Shown: in pieces, positions 25,423 to 32,974 of the stretch
Layout of the letters: the number at the start of each line of letters is the position of its first letter
Numbering within the stretch: position 1 is the stretch's first letter
Assembly (NCBI RefSeq): GCF_014656545.1
Contig: NZ_BNDS01000011.1
Location: 119,853-183,852, forward strand
DNA: 64,000 nt
Origin: Neobacillus kokaensis
Lineage (GTDB): Bacteria; Bacillota; Bacilli; Bacillales; Cytobacillaceae
Direction: 5' to 3'
Translations under genes and position numbers: made by a program
Notes under the pieces: generated by a model
The model's database searches: none
What the model was told of the DNA's origin: nothing
Seen by the model: only the letters and a program-made list of their open reading frames with translations

Positions 25423-26610
25423 TTATATTATTTTAGTTTGTTTTAATTTTTCGATTGCCTCGAATGAATAGCCCGCTTCTTGCAGAATTTCATTTGTGTG
25501 TTCCCCAGCGATTGGCGGATGTCGTTCAATTCTTGTTTTTGTCCTTGATAGTTTTATAGGGGAGCCAACTAGCTTAACCGTCCCCGCCTCCGGGTGATCC
25601 ACTTGAACGACCATATCTCTGGCGACTACCTGCGGATGGTCGAATACTTGATCCATTGTCGCAATCGGGCCGCATGGAATATTATGCTGAGAAAATAATT
25701 CAATCCATTCGTGGATTGGTTTCATATGAAGCTGGTTTTCCAAAATCTCCGTGAGCTCCAGCTTATTTTTCACTCGATCTTCATTGGTGTGAAACTTTTC
25801 GTCCAAAGCCATTTCACTGATTCCCATCACTTCACATAATTTCGCAAACTGGCGGTTATTCCCCACAGCGATAATCATTTCTCCATCTAATGCCTTAAAT
25901 TTTGAATATGGTACGATGTTTGGATGGTCGTTTCCAAGCCTTTTTGGGATTTTCCCCGAAATCAGATAATTGCTTGCGACATTGGCAAGTGAGCTGACCG
26001 CTGTATCCATCAAGGACATATCGATTCTTTGTCCCTGCCCGGAGCGTTCTCTTTCTAACAATGCTGCCTGAATTGAAATGGCTGAATACAATCCTGTTAA
26101 AATATCAACCATGGCCACTCCGATTTTCATCGGTCCGCTCTCTTCACTCCCGGTAATGCTCATCATTCCGCTCATTCCTTGGATAATATAATCATACCCA
26201 GGGAGATGGCGGTATGGGCCAGTTTCTCCGAAGCCGGTGATAGAACAATAGACCAGCCGGGGATTGGTTATTTTCAAAAACTCGTAGTCTAACTGCCATT
26301 TCTCCATGGAACCAGTTTTAAAATTGTGAATCAGGACATCCGCTTCTTTGGCGATTTTTCTAATGATTTCCCGGCCTTCTTCAGATTTCAGGTTCACCGT
26401 GATGCTTCGCTTATTGCGGTTGGCGCATAAATAATAAGCACTGACACCGTTTTGAAAAGGCGGACCCCAGCAACGCGTCTCATCACTGCCCCCCGGGGCC
26501 TCGACTTTAATAACATCTGCGCCAAGGTCTGCGAGAATCATCGTACAATGCGGACCAGCAAGTACCCTTGTTAAATCTAATACTTTAATTCCTCCTAATG
26601 CTCCAGCCAT
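25423..26610 (-). CDS. CaiB/BaiF family (class III) CoA-transferase, 395 aa
   Basis: The enzyme transfers CoA between acids. The N-terminal GGIKVLDLTRVLAGPHCTMI, then ADVIKVEAPGGSDETR, and the catalytic Asp region MKIGVAMVDILTGLYSA (about residue 170) are clear. I chose ATG 26610, with GGAGGTTATAT upstream. The longer frame from 26667 would start inside the leader terminator and has no ribosome site. It is the first gene of the operon, and an intrinsic terminator ends only about 36 bp before its start, which indicates regulated read-through. Confidence 0.9.
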   Translation of the reverse strand: MAGALGGIKVLDLTRVLAGPHCTMILADLGADVIKVEAPGGSDETRCWGPPFQNGVSAYYLCANRNKRSITVNLKSEEGREIIRKIAKEADVLIHNFKTGSMEKWQLDYEFLKITNPRLVYCSITGFGETGPYRHLPGYDYIIQGMSGMMSITGSEESGPMKIGVAMVDILTGLYSAISIQAALLERERSGQGQRIDMSLMDTAVSSLANVASNYLISGKIPKRLGNDHPNIVPYSKFKALDGEMIIAVGNNRQFAKLCEVMGISEMALDEKFHTNEDRVKNKLELTEILENQLHMKPIHEWIELFSQHNIPCGPIATMDQVFDHPQVVARDMVVQVDHPEAGTVKLVGSPIKLSRTKTRIERHPPIAGEHTNEILQEAGYSFEAIEKLKQTKII

Positions 26611-26645
26611 ATAACCTCCTCCAATTAGGTTTTTTTGATAAAACA

Positions 26646-26690
26646 TAAAAAGCCAGCCCAAACACACTTTTAAAGTGGATTGGACTGGCT
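26646..26690 (-). terminator. Leader terminator before the CoA-transferase gene
   Basis: On the minus strand AGCCAG pairs with CTGGCT, extended by TCC-AA with TT-GG and an inner CACTT/AAGTG stem, then TTTTT. It ends 36 bp before the start codon at 26610, leaving no room for a promoter downstream. Confidence 0.85.
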
Positions 26691-26813
26691 ACACGATCCA
26701 TTTAACCCAGCCGGCTAAAGCTGGTAGTGGAAACTTATCAGTCAAAAATATTTACATTACTTCGAAACTTCACTTCCTTCCGCTGGGAGTCGGATAGGAT
26801 GAAGATACTCTTA

Positions 26814-26842
26814 ATTTTACATGAATTTTCTGAATAGTTCAA
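26814..26842 (-). promoter_or_regulatory. SigmaA promoter of the CoA-transferase operon
   Basis: Minus-strand -35 TTGAAC (26842 to 26837), a 17-bp spacer and -10 TAAAAT (26819 to 26814). The transcript would begin near 26807, at the foot of the first leader hairpin. Confidence 0.75.
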
Positions 26843-26962
26843 GTTGTTTTTTGACTTTTCTCGCATTCAATATTTAAGTCTAAAAACCAGCTTTTGTTTT
26901 TAAAAAACCAATTAAATTACAGCAACAAATTTCACTTTTTCATTTCTCTTGACTTGCGCCAA

Positions 26963-28075
26963 TTAACTTGGATTCTCTACTGCCATTTGTGATTTTTTAT
27001 GAATAAACGGGCGATTTTTTAAAAATCCGCCTTGATGTCCTGTACGGTAGGCAGTAATTTCTGATAGTATACTCACGCTGATCTCTTCCGGTGTTTCTGC
27101 CCCAATATCAAGGCCAATCGGGCTGAATAATTTAGTTAATTGCTTTGGTGAAAAAACAACCCCCTCATCTTTGAGGCTGCGTAGCAGCCTTTGGGTTCTT
27201 GTTCTAGGCCCTAAAACACCGATATATGGTGCATTGGATTTTATTGCAAAGGCAAGTGACGCTGCATCACGTTCCAAATGATGATTCATAATAACGATAT
27301 ACGTCTGGGGATCAACGTTAACCTGGCTTGCATCTTCTGCAAGTAAATGTGCCGTTGGAAAGCGTTCCTTCGTGTTATAAGCTGGTCTCGGGTCAATGAC
27401 AGTCGTTTCAAAGCCGGCGATCGTACTAATCCTTGCCAGCGGAACGGCATCATGTCCGGCACCGAAAATAAATAACCTTGGTGGAGGCAAATACACATCA
27501 AAAAAGACAATTTCTTCTTTGCTAGTTCTTGTTTCAAAACAAATGCTTTCAGATTGGGCGGTCAGCCGGTTCAACTTCTGTCTGGCAATCGTGACTACAT
27601 GTTCCTGCAAATATTCATCAGAAAAGCTTCCAATCACCTTCTCTTTGGTGACAACAAATGGGAGGCATGCAGATTCTTCATCCGTAAGAATTTTGCACAC
27701 TACCATTGCCTCTTGTTTCGCATAAATGTCCGCTATCCGTTGCCATAAATCTGAAGAATCAATCGGTTCCATTAAAATTTCAACTGTTCCAGGGCAGCCC
27801 AACCCAAGACCCCAGACAAGCTCCTCATCTAGTTCATATTTTTTCACCATGGTTTTTCCGGTTCTGTAGATATATTCGGCACTCGACGCAACATCAGATT
27901 CCAAGCAGCCGCCAGAAATCATCCCATGATAAGCTCCGTCCGCTTCAATGATCATTTTTGCGCCTTCCCGTTTATAGGCAGAACCCTGAACTGAGACCAC
28001 CGTGGCCAAAACCCCTGTGTCATTGTTTTTAATCATGCCTGATAACAATTTTGTTATCTGCTGGATCGATTCCAT
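26963..28075 (-). CDS. xdhC: XdhC/CoxI-family molybdenum-hydroxylase maturation protein, 370 aa
   Basis: XdhC-type proteins bind molybdenum cofactor and insert its sulfurated form into xanthine dehydrogenase or CO-dehydrogenase-like enzymes. The N-terminal domain shows VQGSAYKREGAKMIIE and the MISGGCLESDVAS block. The C-terminal Rossmann domain shows LFIFGAGHDAVPLARI near residue 210 and YIGVLGPRTRTQRLL. I chose ATG 28075. The frame extends to 28126, but that part overlaps the terminator hairpin and lacks a ribosome site. It lies downstream of coxG and a broken coxS, so its client enzyme seems to be lost here, unless one is encoded elsewhere. Confidence 0.85.
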   Translation of the reverse strand: MESIQQITKLLSGMIKNNDTGVLATVVSVQGSAYKREGAKMIIEADGAYHGMISGGCLESDVASSAEYIYRTGKTMVKKYELDEELVWGLGLGCPGTVEILMEPIDSSDLWQRIADIYAKQEAMVVCKILTDEESACLPFVVTKEKVIGSFSDEYLQEHVVTIARQKLNRLTAQSESICFETRTSKEEIVFFDVYLPPPRLFIFGAGHDAVPLARISTIAGFETTVIDPRPAYNTKERFPTAHLLAEDASQVNVDPQTYIVIMNHHLERDAASLAFAIKSNAPYIGVLGPRTRTQRLLRSLKDEGVVFSPKQLTKLFSPIGLDIGAETPEEISVSILSEITAYRTGHQGGFLKNRPFIHKKSQMAVENPS

Positions 28076-28105
28076 GATCTTACCTACTTTCTTGGATATT
28101 AAAAT

Positions 28106-28156
28106 TAGAAAAAGCCAAACCACCATGCAGGCAACATTGCTTTTTCTTGGTGGTTT
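28106..28156 (-). terminator. Hairpin between the coxS fragment and xdhC
   Basis: Minus-strand AAACCACCA (28156 to 28148) pairs with TGGTGGTTT (28125 to 28117), then GGCTTTTTC. It resembles an intrinsic terminator with a long loop, placed about 30 bp before the chosen xdhC start. Confidence 0.55.
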
Positions 28157-28185
28157 AGCTCCTGTAAGTTAGCTTCTTAAATTTT

Positions 28186-28355
28186 TCACTCAATTATAAC
28201 CGTGCAGGCACCGCATTTGCTTGTGTCACAGCCAATATGTGTTCCAGTTAAATCAAATTCATCACGTAAAAGGTGGACAAGCAAAAGATGCCACTCTACT
28301 TACGCGGATCTCACTTTCCATTTACATTCACCTGAACAGGATATTTTTTCGCCAC
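28186..28355 (-). pseudogene. Decayed coxS-like [2Fe-2S] small subunit of a molybdenum hydroxylase
   Basis: Right after coxG the minus strand reads V-AKKYPVQVNVNGK then stops. A shift of frame gives EIRVS, and a further shift gives [19 protein letters not shown] followed by [18 protein letters not shown] and a stop. Joined, these match the first half of CoxS/XdhE small subunits, including three Cys of the plant-type ferredoxin centre (GC-x4-C-x2-C). At least two frameshifts are needed and the whole second [2Fe-2S] domain is missing. No coxM or coxL follows. This is a remnant of a CO-dehydrogenase or xanthine-dehydrogenase-type operon. Confidence 0.8.
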
Positions 28356-28367
28356 TTCAACAGCCCC

Positions 28368-28820
28368 TTAAACTTTATTAATTTCCTTTTTCATTTCTTT
28401 CTCGGCTGCTTTGAAAAATTGGCTTAAAATAATTTTGGCGACTCCTCCCATTACCCTTTGACCGACTGAAGCTAAAACACCAGTTACTTCAACATCAGCG
28501 ACACAAGTAACTTGTGAACTATCCTTTACTTCTTTTATGAACATATCAGCTATAGCATCAATCTCTCCTGGTTTCCCCTTTCCTTTTACCATTAGACGGT
28601 AGGAAGATGGCGGTATTTGGTTGGTTTGCTGCACCTCTGTTGTAAATAGACCTTTAATGGGTCCAACATTCACCCCCATTTCAGCCAAATATACCCCGTC
28701 CGACCTTTCTTCGAAGGATTGACAGCCTGGAAGAGCACTTCTAAGGACTTGTGCATCCTGTATGTACTTCCAAACAATGTTTCGCGGTAAATGAAATGAA
28801 TAGGTGTATTCAACTTTCAC
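28368..28820 (-). CDS. coxG: CoxG-like SRPBCC protein (CO dehydrogenase subunit G family), 150 aa
   Basis: The sequence has the CoxG/SRPBCC pattern: YTYSFHLPRNIVWKYIQD, LRSALPGCQSFEE, LAEMGVNVGPIKGLFTTEV and a C-terminal GQRVMGGVAKIILSQFFKA. CoxG-type proteins act in membrane attachment, maturation or substrate (quinone) handling of molybdenum hydroxylases. The start is GTG 28820 with AGGAGGGGAAAAG upstream. The longer frame to 28883 lacks a site. Only the coxS fragment and xdhC follow, so the gene may be orphaned. Confidence 0.82.
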   Translation of the reverse strand: MKVEYTYSFHLPRNIVWKYIQDAQVLRSALPGCQSFEERSDGVYLAEMGVNVGPIKGLFTTEVQQTNQIPPSSYRLMVKGKGKPGEIDAIADMFIKEVKDSSQVTCVADVEVTGVLASVGQRVMGGVAKIILSQFFKAAEKEMKKEINKV

Positions 28821-28992
28821 CTTTTCCCCTCCTATTTTCAGGCTGATTACATTGAACAGAAAACATGAAGTGGTTTTGTACACTTATCCTATCTTTACTG
28901 GCATCTTGAACCCTTTATTACTATGAAATGTTAAAAATATTACAATTTCAACTGATGCATAAAGTCTATTAAGTTACGACGATGTAATATGA

Positions 28993-29021
28993 AAAAGGCA
29001 CTATCTGTTTAGACAGTGCCT
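28993..29021 (-). terminator. Terminator after the Rieske oxygenase gene
   Basis: Minus-strand GGCACTGTC pairs with GATAGTGCC around TAAACA, then TTTTTC, 29 bp after the stop. Confidence 0.85.
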
Positions 29022-29049
29022 CTTTCATAGGTTTAATGTTTAATTGAAA

Positions 29050-30024
29050 TTATGCAGTACCTAGCTTTACCCCTAGTTCTTTTAGGTATTGACGGTAAGC
29101 GATACTTACGCGGTCACATACAAGGGAGAGTTCGATTTGCAAATCAAGCGGCAGCTCCTCAGGCTTTTGATTCTCCACCACCGGTTTATCCTGAGCAAAA
29201 ATAGCATCTTGATAAGCAATAATTTCTTCATCCGTGTTGTCAGTATGATAGCTGAAGGACATAATGCCATAAGCAACGGACTTGTTTTCATCTACTGGAC
29301 GAATGGTTAATAAAATCGTAAAATATTGATCTTTTTCCTTGTCTTTTTTTGTAAAGCGGACCGTGAATGGTCGTAGGATTTCATAGGTATAGTACACATA
29401 TTTAGATTCTCCAGAGCCATCAGGATCTGGCTGGAAAATTGGAATTTCGTCAGAATAAATACGGCCATCCTCCCAATTCATATGATAATCAGCAATTTCC
29501 CGATGACTGCTTGTCCCTAATGATCCCTCATGAACAATTGCTAAGTGACCTACATCAAGGAAATTTTCAATAATTCTTGGCGGCTTTGCATTCACATCTT
29601 GGGGCCCCCACATAATATTGCGGTATCCTTCTGCTTCAAATTCCGGATAGGAGAAGATTTCCGGCTCATTTCCTGCTAGATTTACCCAAATAAAACCGTA
29701 CTTTTCCATGCAAGAGAATTTATAGGCCTTCGCCTTTTTCGGAATAGCCCTATCCTCAGGCAGCTGTGGAATCGTCACACATTCTCCGTTTGGATTGTAC
29801 TCCCAAGCATGGTATGGGCAAACAAGGCAGTCATTTTTCACTTCACCTAAAGAAAGAGCTGCCCCCCTGTGAATACAAAGATCTCTAAAGGCGTGTACTC
29901 CTTCACTCGTTCTAAAAATGACGATTCTCTCGCCCATTAGCATCACTTGAATTGGCTTTTCTCCCACTTCACTTGAAGGACAGGCAACAAGCCAATCTTC
30001 TACTAACACTTTATCTTCAATCAT
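29050..30024 (-). CDS. Rieske non-haem iron oxygenase, VanA/NdmA-like, 324 aa
   Basis: The Rieske [2Fe-2S] ligands are in LCIHRGAALSLGE and CLVCPYHAWEYN (about residues 49 and 69). The mononuclear iron site is in ENFLDVGHLAIVHEGSLG (D-x2-H-x4-H, about 155-172). The size and N-terminus resemble the O- or N-demethylating monooxygenases (VanA, NdmA) rather than large ring-hydroxylating alpha subunits. No reductase gene is nearby, so electrons must come from elsewhere. It has AGGAGGCAATATTAA before ATG 30024 and is divergent from an NCS2 purine permease, so a purine-type substrate such as a methylxanthine is an inference worth testing. Confidence 0.85.
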   Translation of the reverse strand: MIEDKVLVEDWLVACPSSEVGEKPIQVMLMGERIVIFRTSEGVHAFRDLCIHRGAALSLGEVKNDCLVCPYHAWEYNPNGECVTIPQLPEDRAIPKKAKAYKFSCMEKYGFIWVNLAGNEPEIFSYPEFEAEGYRNIMWGPQDVNAKPPRIIENFLDVGHLAIVHEGSLGTSSHREIADYHMNWEDGRIYSDEIPIFQPDPDGSGESKYVYYTYEILRPFTVRFTKKDKEKDQYFTILLTIRPVDENKSVAYGIMSFSYHTDNTDEEIIAYQDAIFAQDKPVVENQKPEELPLDLQIELSLVCDRVSIAYRQYLKELGVKLGTA

Positions 30025-30090
30025 TTAATATTGCCTCCTAAACTAATCTTTCTTCATTTTATTTATCTATTTGAAAAAGGTCAACTCTAT

Positions 30091-30128
30091 TCACGAATAT
30101 AATTTTATTTTTTTAATATAATATTCGG
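30091..30128 (+). promoter_or_regulatory. Possible PurR box pair upstream of the purine permease
   Basis: TCACGAATAT and ATATTCGG form two inverted CGAA/TTCG half-sites separated by about 26 AT-only bases, close to the paired PurBox layout (CCGAAC inverted, about 24-25 bases between) of Bacillus PurR targets. The left half has one mismatch in CCG. It lies just before the permease promoter and within the divergent Rieske promoter region. Confidence 0.4.
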
Positions 30129-30134
30129 TTTTTG

Positions 30135-30163
30135 TGTACATTTCTTTGAATTTCTATTATAAT
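30135..30163 (+). promoter_or_regulatory. SigmaA promoter of the purine permease
   Basis: -35 TGTACA (30135-30140), a 17-bp spacer and a perfect -10 TATAAT (30158-30163), 20-44 bp before the start candidates. Confidence 0.65.
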
Positions 30164-30182
30164 CCTAGTGAAAATAATTTAA

Positions 30183-31547
30183 ATGCGAACGAAGGGGTTG
30201 CAAGCGTTGAATAATAAGAATAATATCCTAATCGGGGTAGACGACAAAATTAGTTTCGGAAAAGCCCTGCTTTTGGGAGCACAGCATGTATTGGCAATGG
30301 ACTTATATATTGCGCCAATTATTATTGCTGGATTGCTTTCCTTAAGTACAGAAAACACCTCATTTTTTATCCAAATGTGCTTTTTGGCTACGGGGATTGC
30401 CACATTAATTCAAACGGGGATTGGCATTAAACTGCCGGTCGTGCAAGGTCCTTCCTATGTTCCGGTCGGCGCCATCGCAGCTATTGGCGGTAAACTTGGA
30501 TTAGGAGCCATTGCAGGAAGCCTGATTCCTGGTGCAATCATTATTTCTCTTTTAGGCTATCCATTAAAGTGGTTTGCAAAAGCTGTTAGAAAGTTCATTC
30601 CACCGCTTGTTGGCGGAACCGTTATTATTATTGTCGGTATTTCTTTGATGCCAATTGGGATGAATAACATTTATTACGCTGAAGGAAATGTTAGTAAGAA
30701 CATTTTAATCGCGGCTATTTCTGCCGGGGTGCTTGTTTTATGTATGCTTTTTGGTCGAAAAATGCACGGACTAGGAACCTTCTTCCGCTTGGTTTCGGTT
30801 TTGCTTGCCATAGCTGTTGGAACAATTGCTGCCAGCTTTTTAGGGACTGTAGATTTTTCTCCTGTAAAAAATGCGGCATGGTTCTCACTGCCATCCTTAT
30901 TCCCTTTTGGAAAACCTGTGTTTGACCTAAATGCTATTCTGACGGTTACATTTGTTTATTTCATTATCTTAATCGAAACAACTGGCACATGGTTTGTGGT
31001 TTCTTCAGTAACCGGTAAAGAGTTAGACGAAACTCGTTTAAATCGTGCTTCATTTGGTGAAGGACTCGGTTGTTTTGTTGGTGCACTTTTTGGAAGTACT
31101 CCAATGACCGGCTATTCCTCAAACGCCGGCTTACTTGCAATTACCGGGGTTGCCAGCAGAATGGCGATTATGGCTGGCGGAGGAATCTTGATCTGCCTTG
31201 GATTAGTACCAAAATTATCTACACTGATTACTTGTATTCCTGAACCAGTTATTAATGGAATTTTCGGAATCGTCTGTGTTGCGATTGTCACAAACGGGAT
31301 GAAAGTTATCCAACCAATTTATATTAATGACCGTAACATGATGATTATTGGCCTACCAATTCTTTTAACAATCGCGGTAACGATTTTACCGAAGGATGTA
31401 CTCGCAGGTGCACCAGAGTGGGCTAACTATCTTCTTTCTTCTAGTATGACTATTGGAGCGCTGGCAACGCTAATTTTGAATTTTATTATTCCTGAAGAGA
31501 AGGAACAGCAGGAATTTACGAATGATGCAGCGGCTGCGGGAAAATAA
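30183..31547 (+). CDS. NCS2 (uracil-xanthine) permease, 454 aa
   Basis: This is a nucleobase:cation symporter-2 protein. The segment LLGAQHVLAMDLYIAPIIIAG carries the QH motif of the first helix. VQGPSYVPVGAIAAIGG follows. The family signature lies in the second half (FGEGLGCFVGALFGSTPMTGYSSNAG). About 14 hydrophobic segments are visible. The sequence fits the xanthine/uric acid branch (PbuX/PucJK/UacT) better than uracil permeases. ATG 30183 is possible, but TTG 30207 with AAGGGG eight bases upstream may be the true start. It has its own sigmaA promoter and a possible PurR box. Confidence 0.88.
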   Translation: MRTKGLQALNNKNNILIGVDDKISFGKALLLGAQHVLAMDLYIAPIIIAGLLSLSTENTSFFIQMCFLATGIATLIQTGIGIKLPVVQGPSYVPVGAIAAIGGKLGLGAIAGSLIPGAIIISLLGYPLKWFAKAVRKFIPPLVGGTVIIIVGISLMPIGMNNIYYAEGNVSKNILIAAISAGVLVLCMLFGRKMHGLGTFFRLVSVLLAIAVGTIAASFLGTVDFSPVKNAAWFSLPSLFPFGKPVFDLNAILTVTFVYFIILIETTGTWFVVSSVTGKELDETRLNRASFGEGLGCFVGALFGSTPMTGYSSNAGLLAITGVASRMAIMAGGGILICLGLVPKLSTLITCIPEPVINGIFGIVCVAIVTNGMKVIQPIYINDRNMMIIGLPILLTIAVTILPKDVLAGAPEWANYLLSSSMTIGALATLILNFIIPEEKEQQEFTNDAAAAGK

Positions 31548-31557
31548 TACGCGAAAG

Positions 31558-31597
31558 AAAAGACCAAGTGCTGAATATTATGCACTTGGTCTTTTCT
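31558..31597. terminator. Bidirectional terminator between permease and amine oxidase
   Basis: AAAAGACCAAGTGC and GCACTTGGTCTTTT form a 14-bp perfect stem. It serves both convergent genes. Confidence 0.9.
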
Positions 31598-31603
31598 AAT
31601 AAA

Positions 31604-32932
31604 TTATTGATTCGAAGGAATGAAATTCTTGTAAGCCGCTTTATCAGAAAGAAATTTATGAACCTTTCGACTTACAGATATCCCATTCTCTATTGCCCCA
31701 TCAATAAATCCAGCCCAGCCATTTGCATAGGTGGTTCCTGCTAAAAATACTGCATGCTCCGAAGTATTCCATTCCTGATGATAAGTAGTTAGCTGATTTG
31801 GTTTCAGCATTGGCCATGTTTCTCTTGAAAACGGATCGTTTATCCAGTCATGTCCCGTACTTTCGATTACTTGTATATCCGGAATCCACCGCCGTAATGC
31901 GTTTTCCACCCCATCCCGATCGACAGGACTCAACATTGCTGCACTAGGTCCAAAGCCAACGATGATACTGTCACCATCAACATATCGATCCAAATGAACG
32001 GAATTTAGTGGATACCAGCCGGGTGCTATAGCATCAAAAGGTTCTAATTCCCCTTTCACTCGTGCCCAGACTTTAATTCCTTTAGATGTTTGCCCTTCTT
32101 TTGAGGAAGCCTGTTTCTCGATAGAGAGCTCCGGATTAAATTCAATATCCTGTAAAGTTGTTAAAGGAACGGTTATAATTACAGCATTCCCTTTAAATGT
32201 AGTTCCATCTTCTAAAAAGACCGTTACACCATCCTTAGTTTGTTCCACCCTTTTTACAATGGCTGTAAGTTTGATTTCCGCTGCTGAATCTTCTGCAATT
32301 CCCTCTATTAACGCTCTTGTACCTTTTTTTAACCGAAAGCTAGAAACCATGGCACTATGAGTTTCCCATTTCCCTTGAGAGAATGCCCACCAGCGAAAGA
32401 TTTGGGTAACAGCTCCTTCGTTTGGATCACCACAGTAGTCGGAAGCAATCCAGCCATGGATAATATCATATTCTTCTTTTGTTAATTCGAAATCCTTCAT
32501 AAATTGCTCAGCTGTTATTCCATCAAACTCTCTAAAGCTCTCAGAATGTAAAGGCTGAAAAGGCAGCGGGATATGTTTACCCCCTTCCCTTATTAAACGT
32601 TCGACTGTATTTCTTAGTTTATTCTTAAATTCAATTACAGGGGCTGAAAAGGATTTTCCATCCGCAATCCAAAATACTTTTTCTGTTCTTGGTGCAGTAA
32701 TAAGTTCAAGCCCATAACGAGTAATCTCTGCCCAAACATGAGGTTGATGCCAATGGACATACGTACCACCCATTTCAAGTTCTATACCAAGACGATAATC
32801 CACCCAAGTACGTCCACCTAGACGGTCACGAGCTTCTAACACCAAGACTTTGTGCCCCAATAACCGCAGCTCTCTTGCAGCTGTTAAACCCGAAAAACCA
32901 GCACCGACAATAATGACGTCATAATTACTCAT
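31604..32932 (-). CDS. Flavin-containing amine oxidase, 442 aa
   Basis: This enzyme oxidises an amine to an aldehyde, with release of ammonia and hydrogen peroxide. The FAD-binding motif VGAGFSGLTAARELRLLGH and the following LEARDRLGGRTWVDY mark the monoamine/putrescine oxidase group. The C-terminal FAD block AGTTYANGWAGFIDGAIENG is present. The length is normal. The start has CTAGGGGGGAATC upstream. It is downstream of an APC permease gene in the same direction (42 bp), which could bring in the amine. Confidence 0.88.
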   Translation of the reverse strand: MSNYDVIIVGAGFSGLTAARELRLLGHKVLVLEARDRLGGRTWVDYRLGIELEMGGTYVHWHQPHVWAEITRYGLELITAPRTEKVFWIADGKSFSAPVIEFKNKLRNTVERLIREGGKHIPLPFQPLHSESFREFDGITAEQFMKDFELTKEEYDIIHGWIASDYCGDPNEGAVTQIFRWWAFSQGKWETHSAMVSSFRLKKGTRALIEGIAEDSAAEIKLTAIVKRVEQTKDGVTVFLEDGTTFKGNAVIITVPLTTLQDIEFNPELSIEKQASSKEGQTSKGIKVWARVKGELEPFDAIAPGWYPLNSVHLDRYVDGDSIIVGFGPSAAMLSPVDRDGVENALRRWIPDIQVIESTGHDWINDPFSRETWPMLKPNQLTTYHQEWNTSEHAVFLAGTTYANGWAGFIDGAIENGISVSRKVHKFLSDKAAYKNFIPSNQ

Positions 32933-32974
32933 GATTCCCCCCTAGATTAGTGTTCAACCTATTGAATTTTGAAA

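Larger units (their letters stand above)
26611..26843 (-). ncRNA. Structured 5' leader with terminator: orphan riboswitch/attenuator candidate
   Basis: A sigmaA promoter (26814-26842, minus strand) fires into a leader of about 195 nt. Hairpin 1 (26804 to 26768) pairs CTTCA/TGAAG, TCC/GGA and TCCG/CGGA with loop ACTCCCAG. Hairpin 2 pairs CCAGC (26724 to 26720) with GCTGG (26711 to 26707). The loop CCCAGC of hairpin 1 (26787 to 26782) is complementary over six bases to GCTGGG (26711 to 26706), so hairpin 2 and a long-range pseudoknot are alternatives. An intrinsic terminator (26690 to 26646) follows, then the ribosome site. I could not match it to a riboswitch class I know. Confidence 0.6.

Noticed and set aside
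26700..26800. Leader containing GTTTCCACTACC as a purine riboswitch
   Set aside because: The GTTTCTACC core is interrupted by extra bases, and the L2 and L3 loop signatures and the P1 stem are absent.
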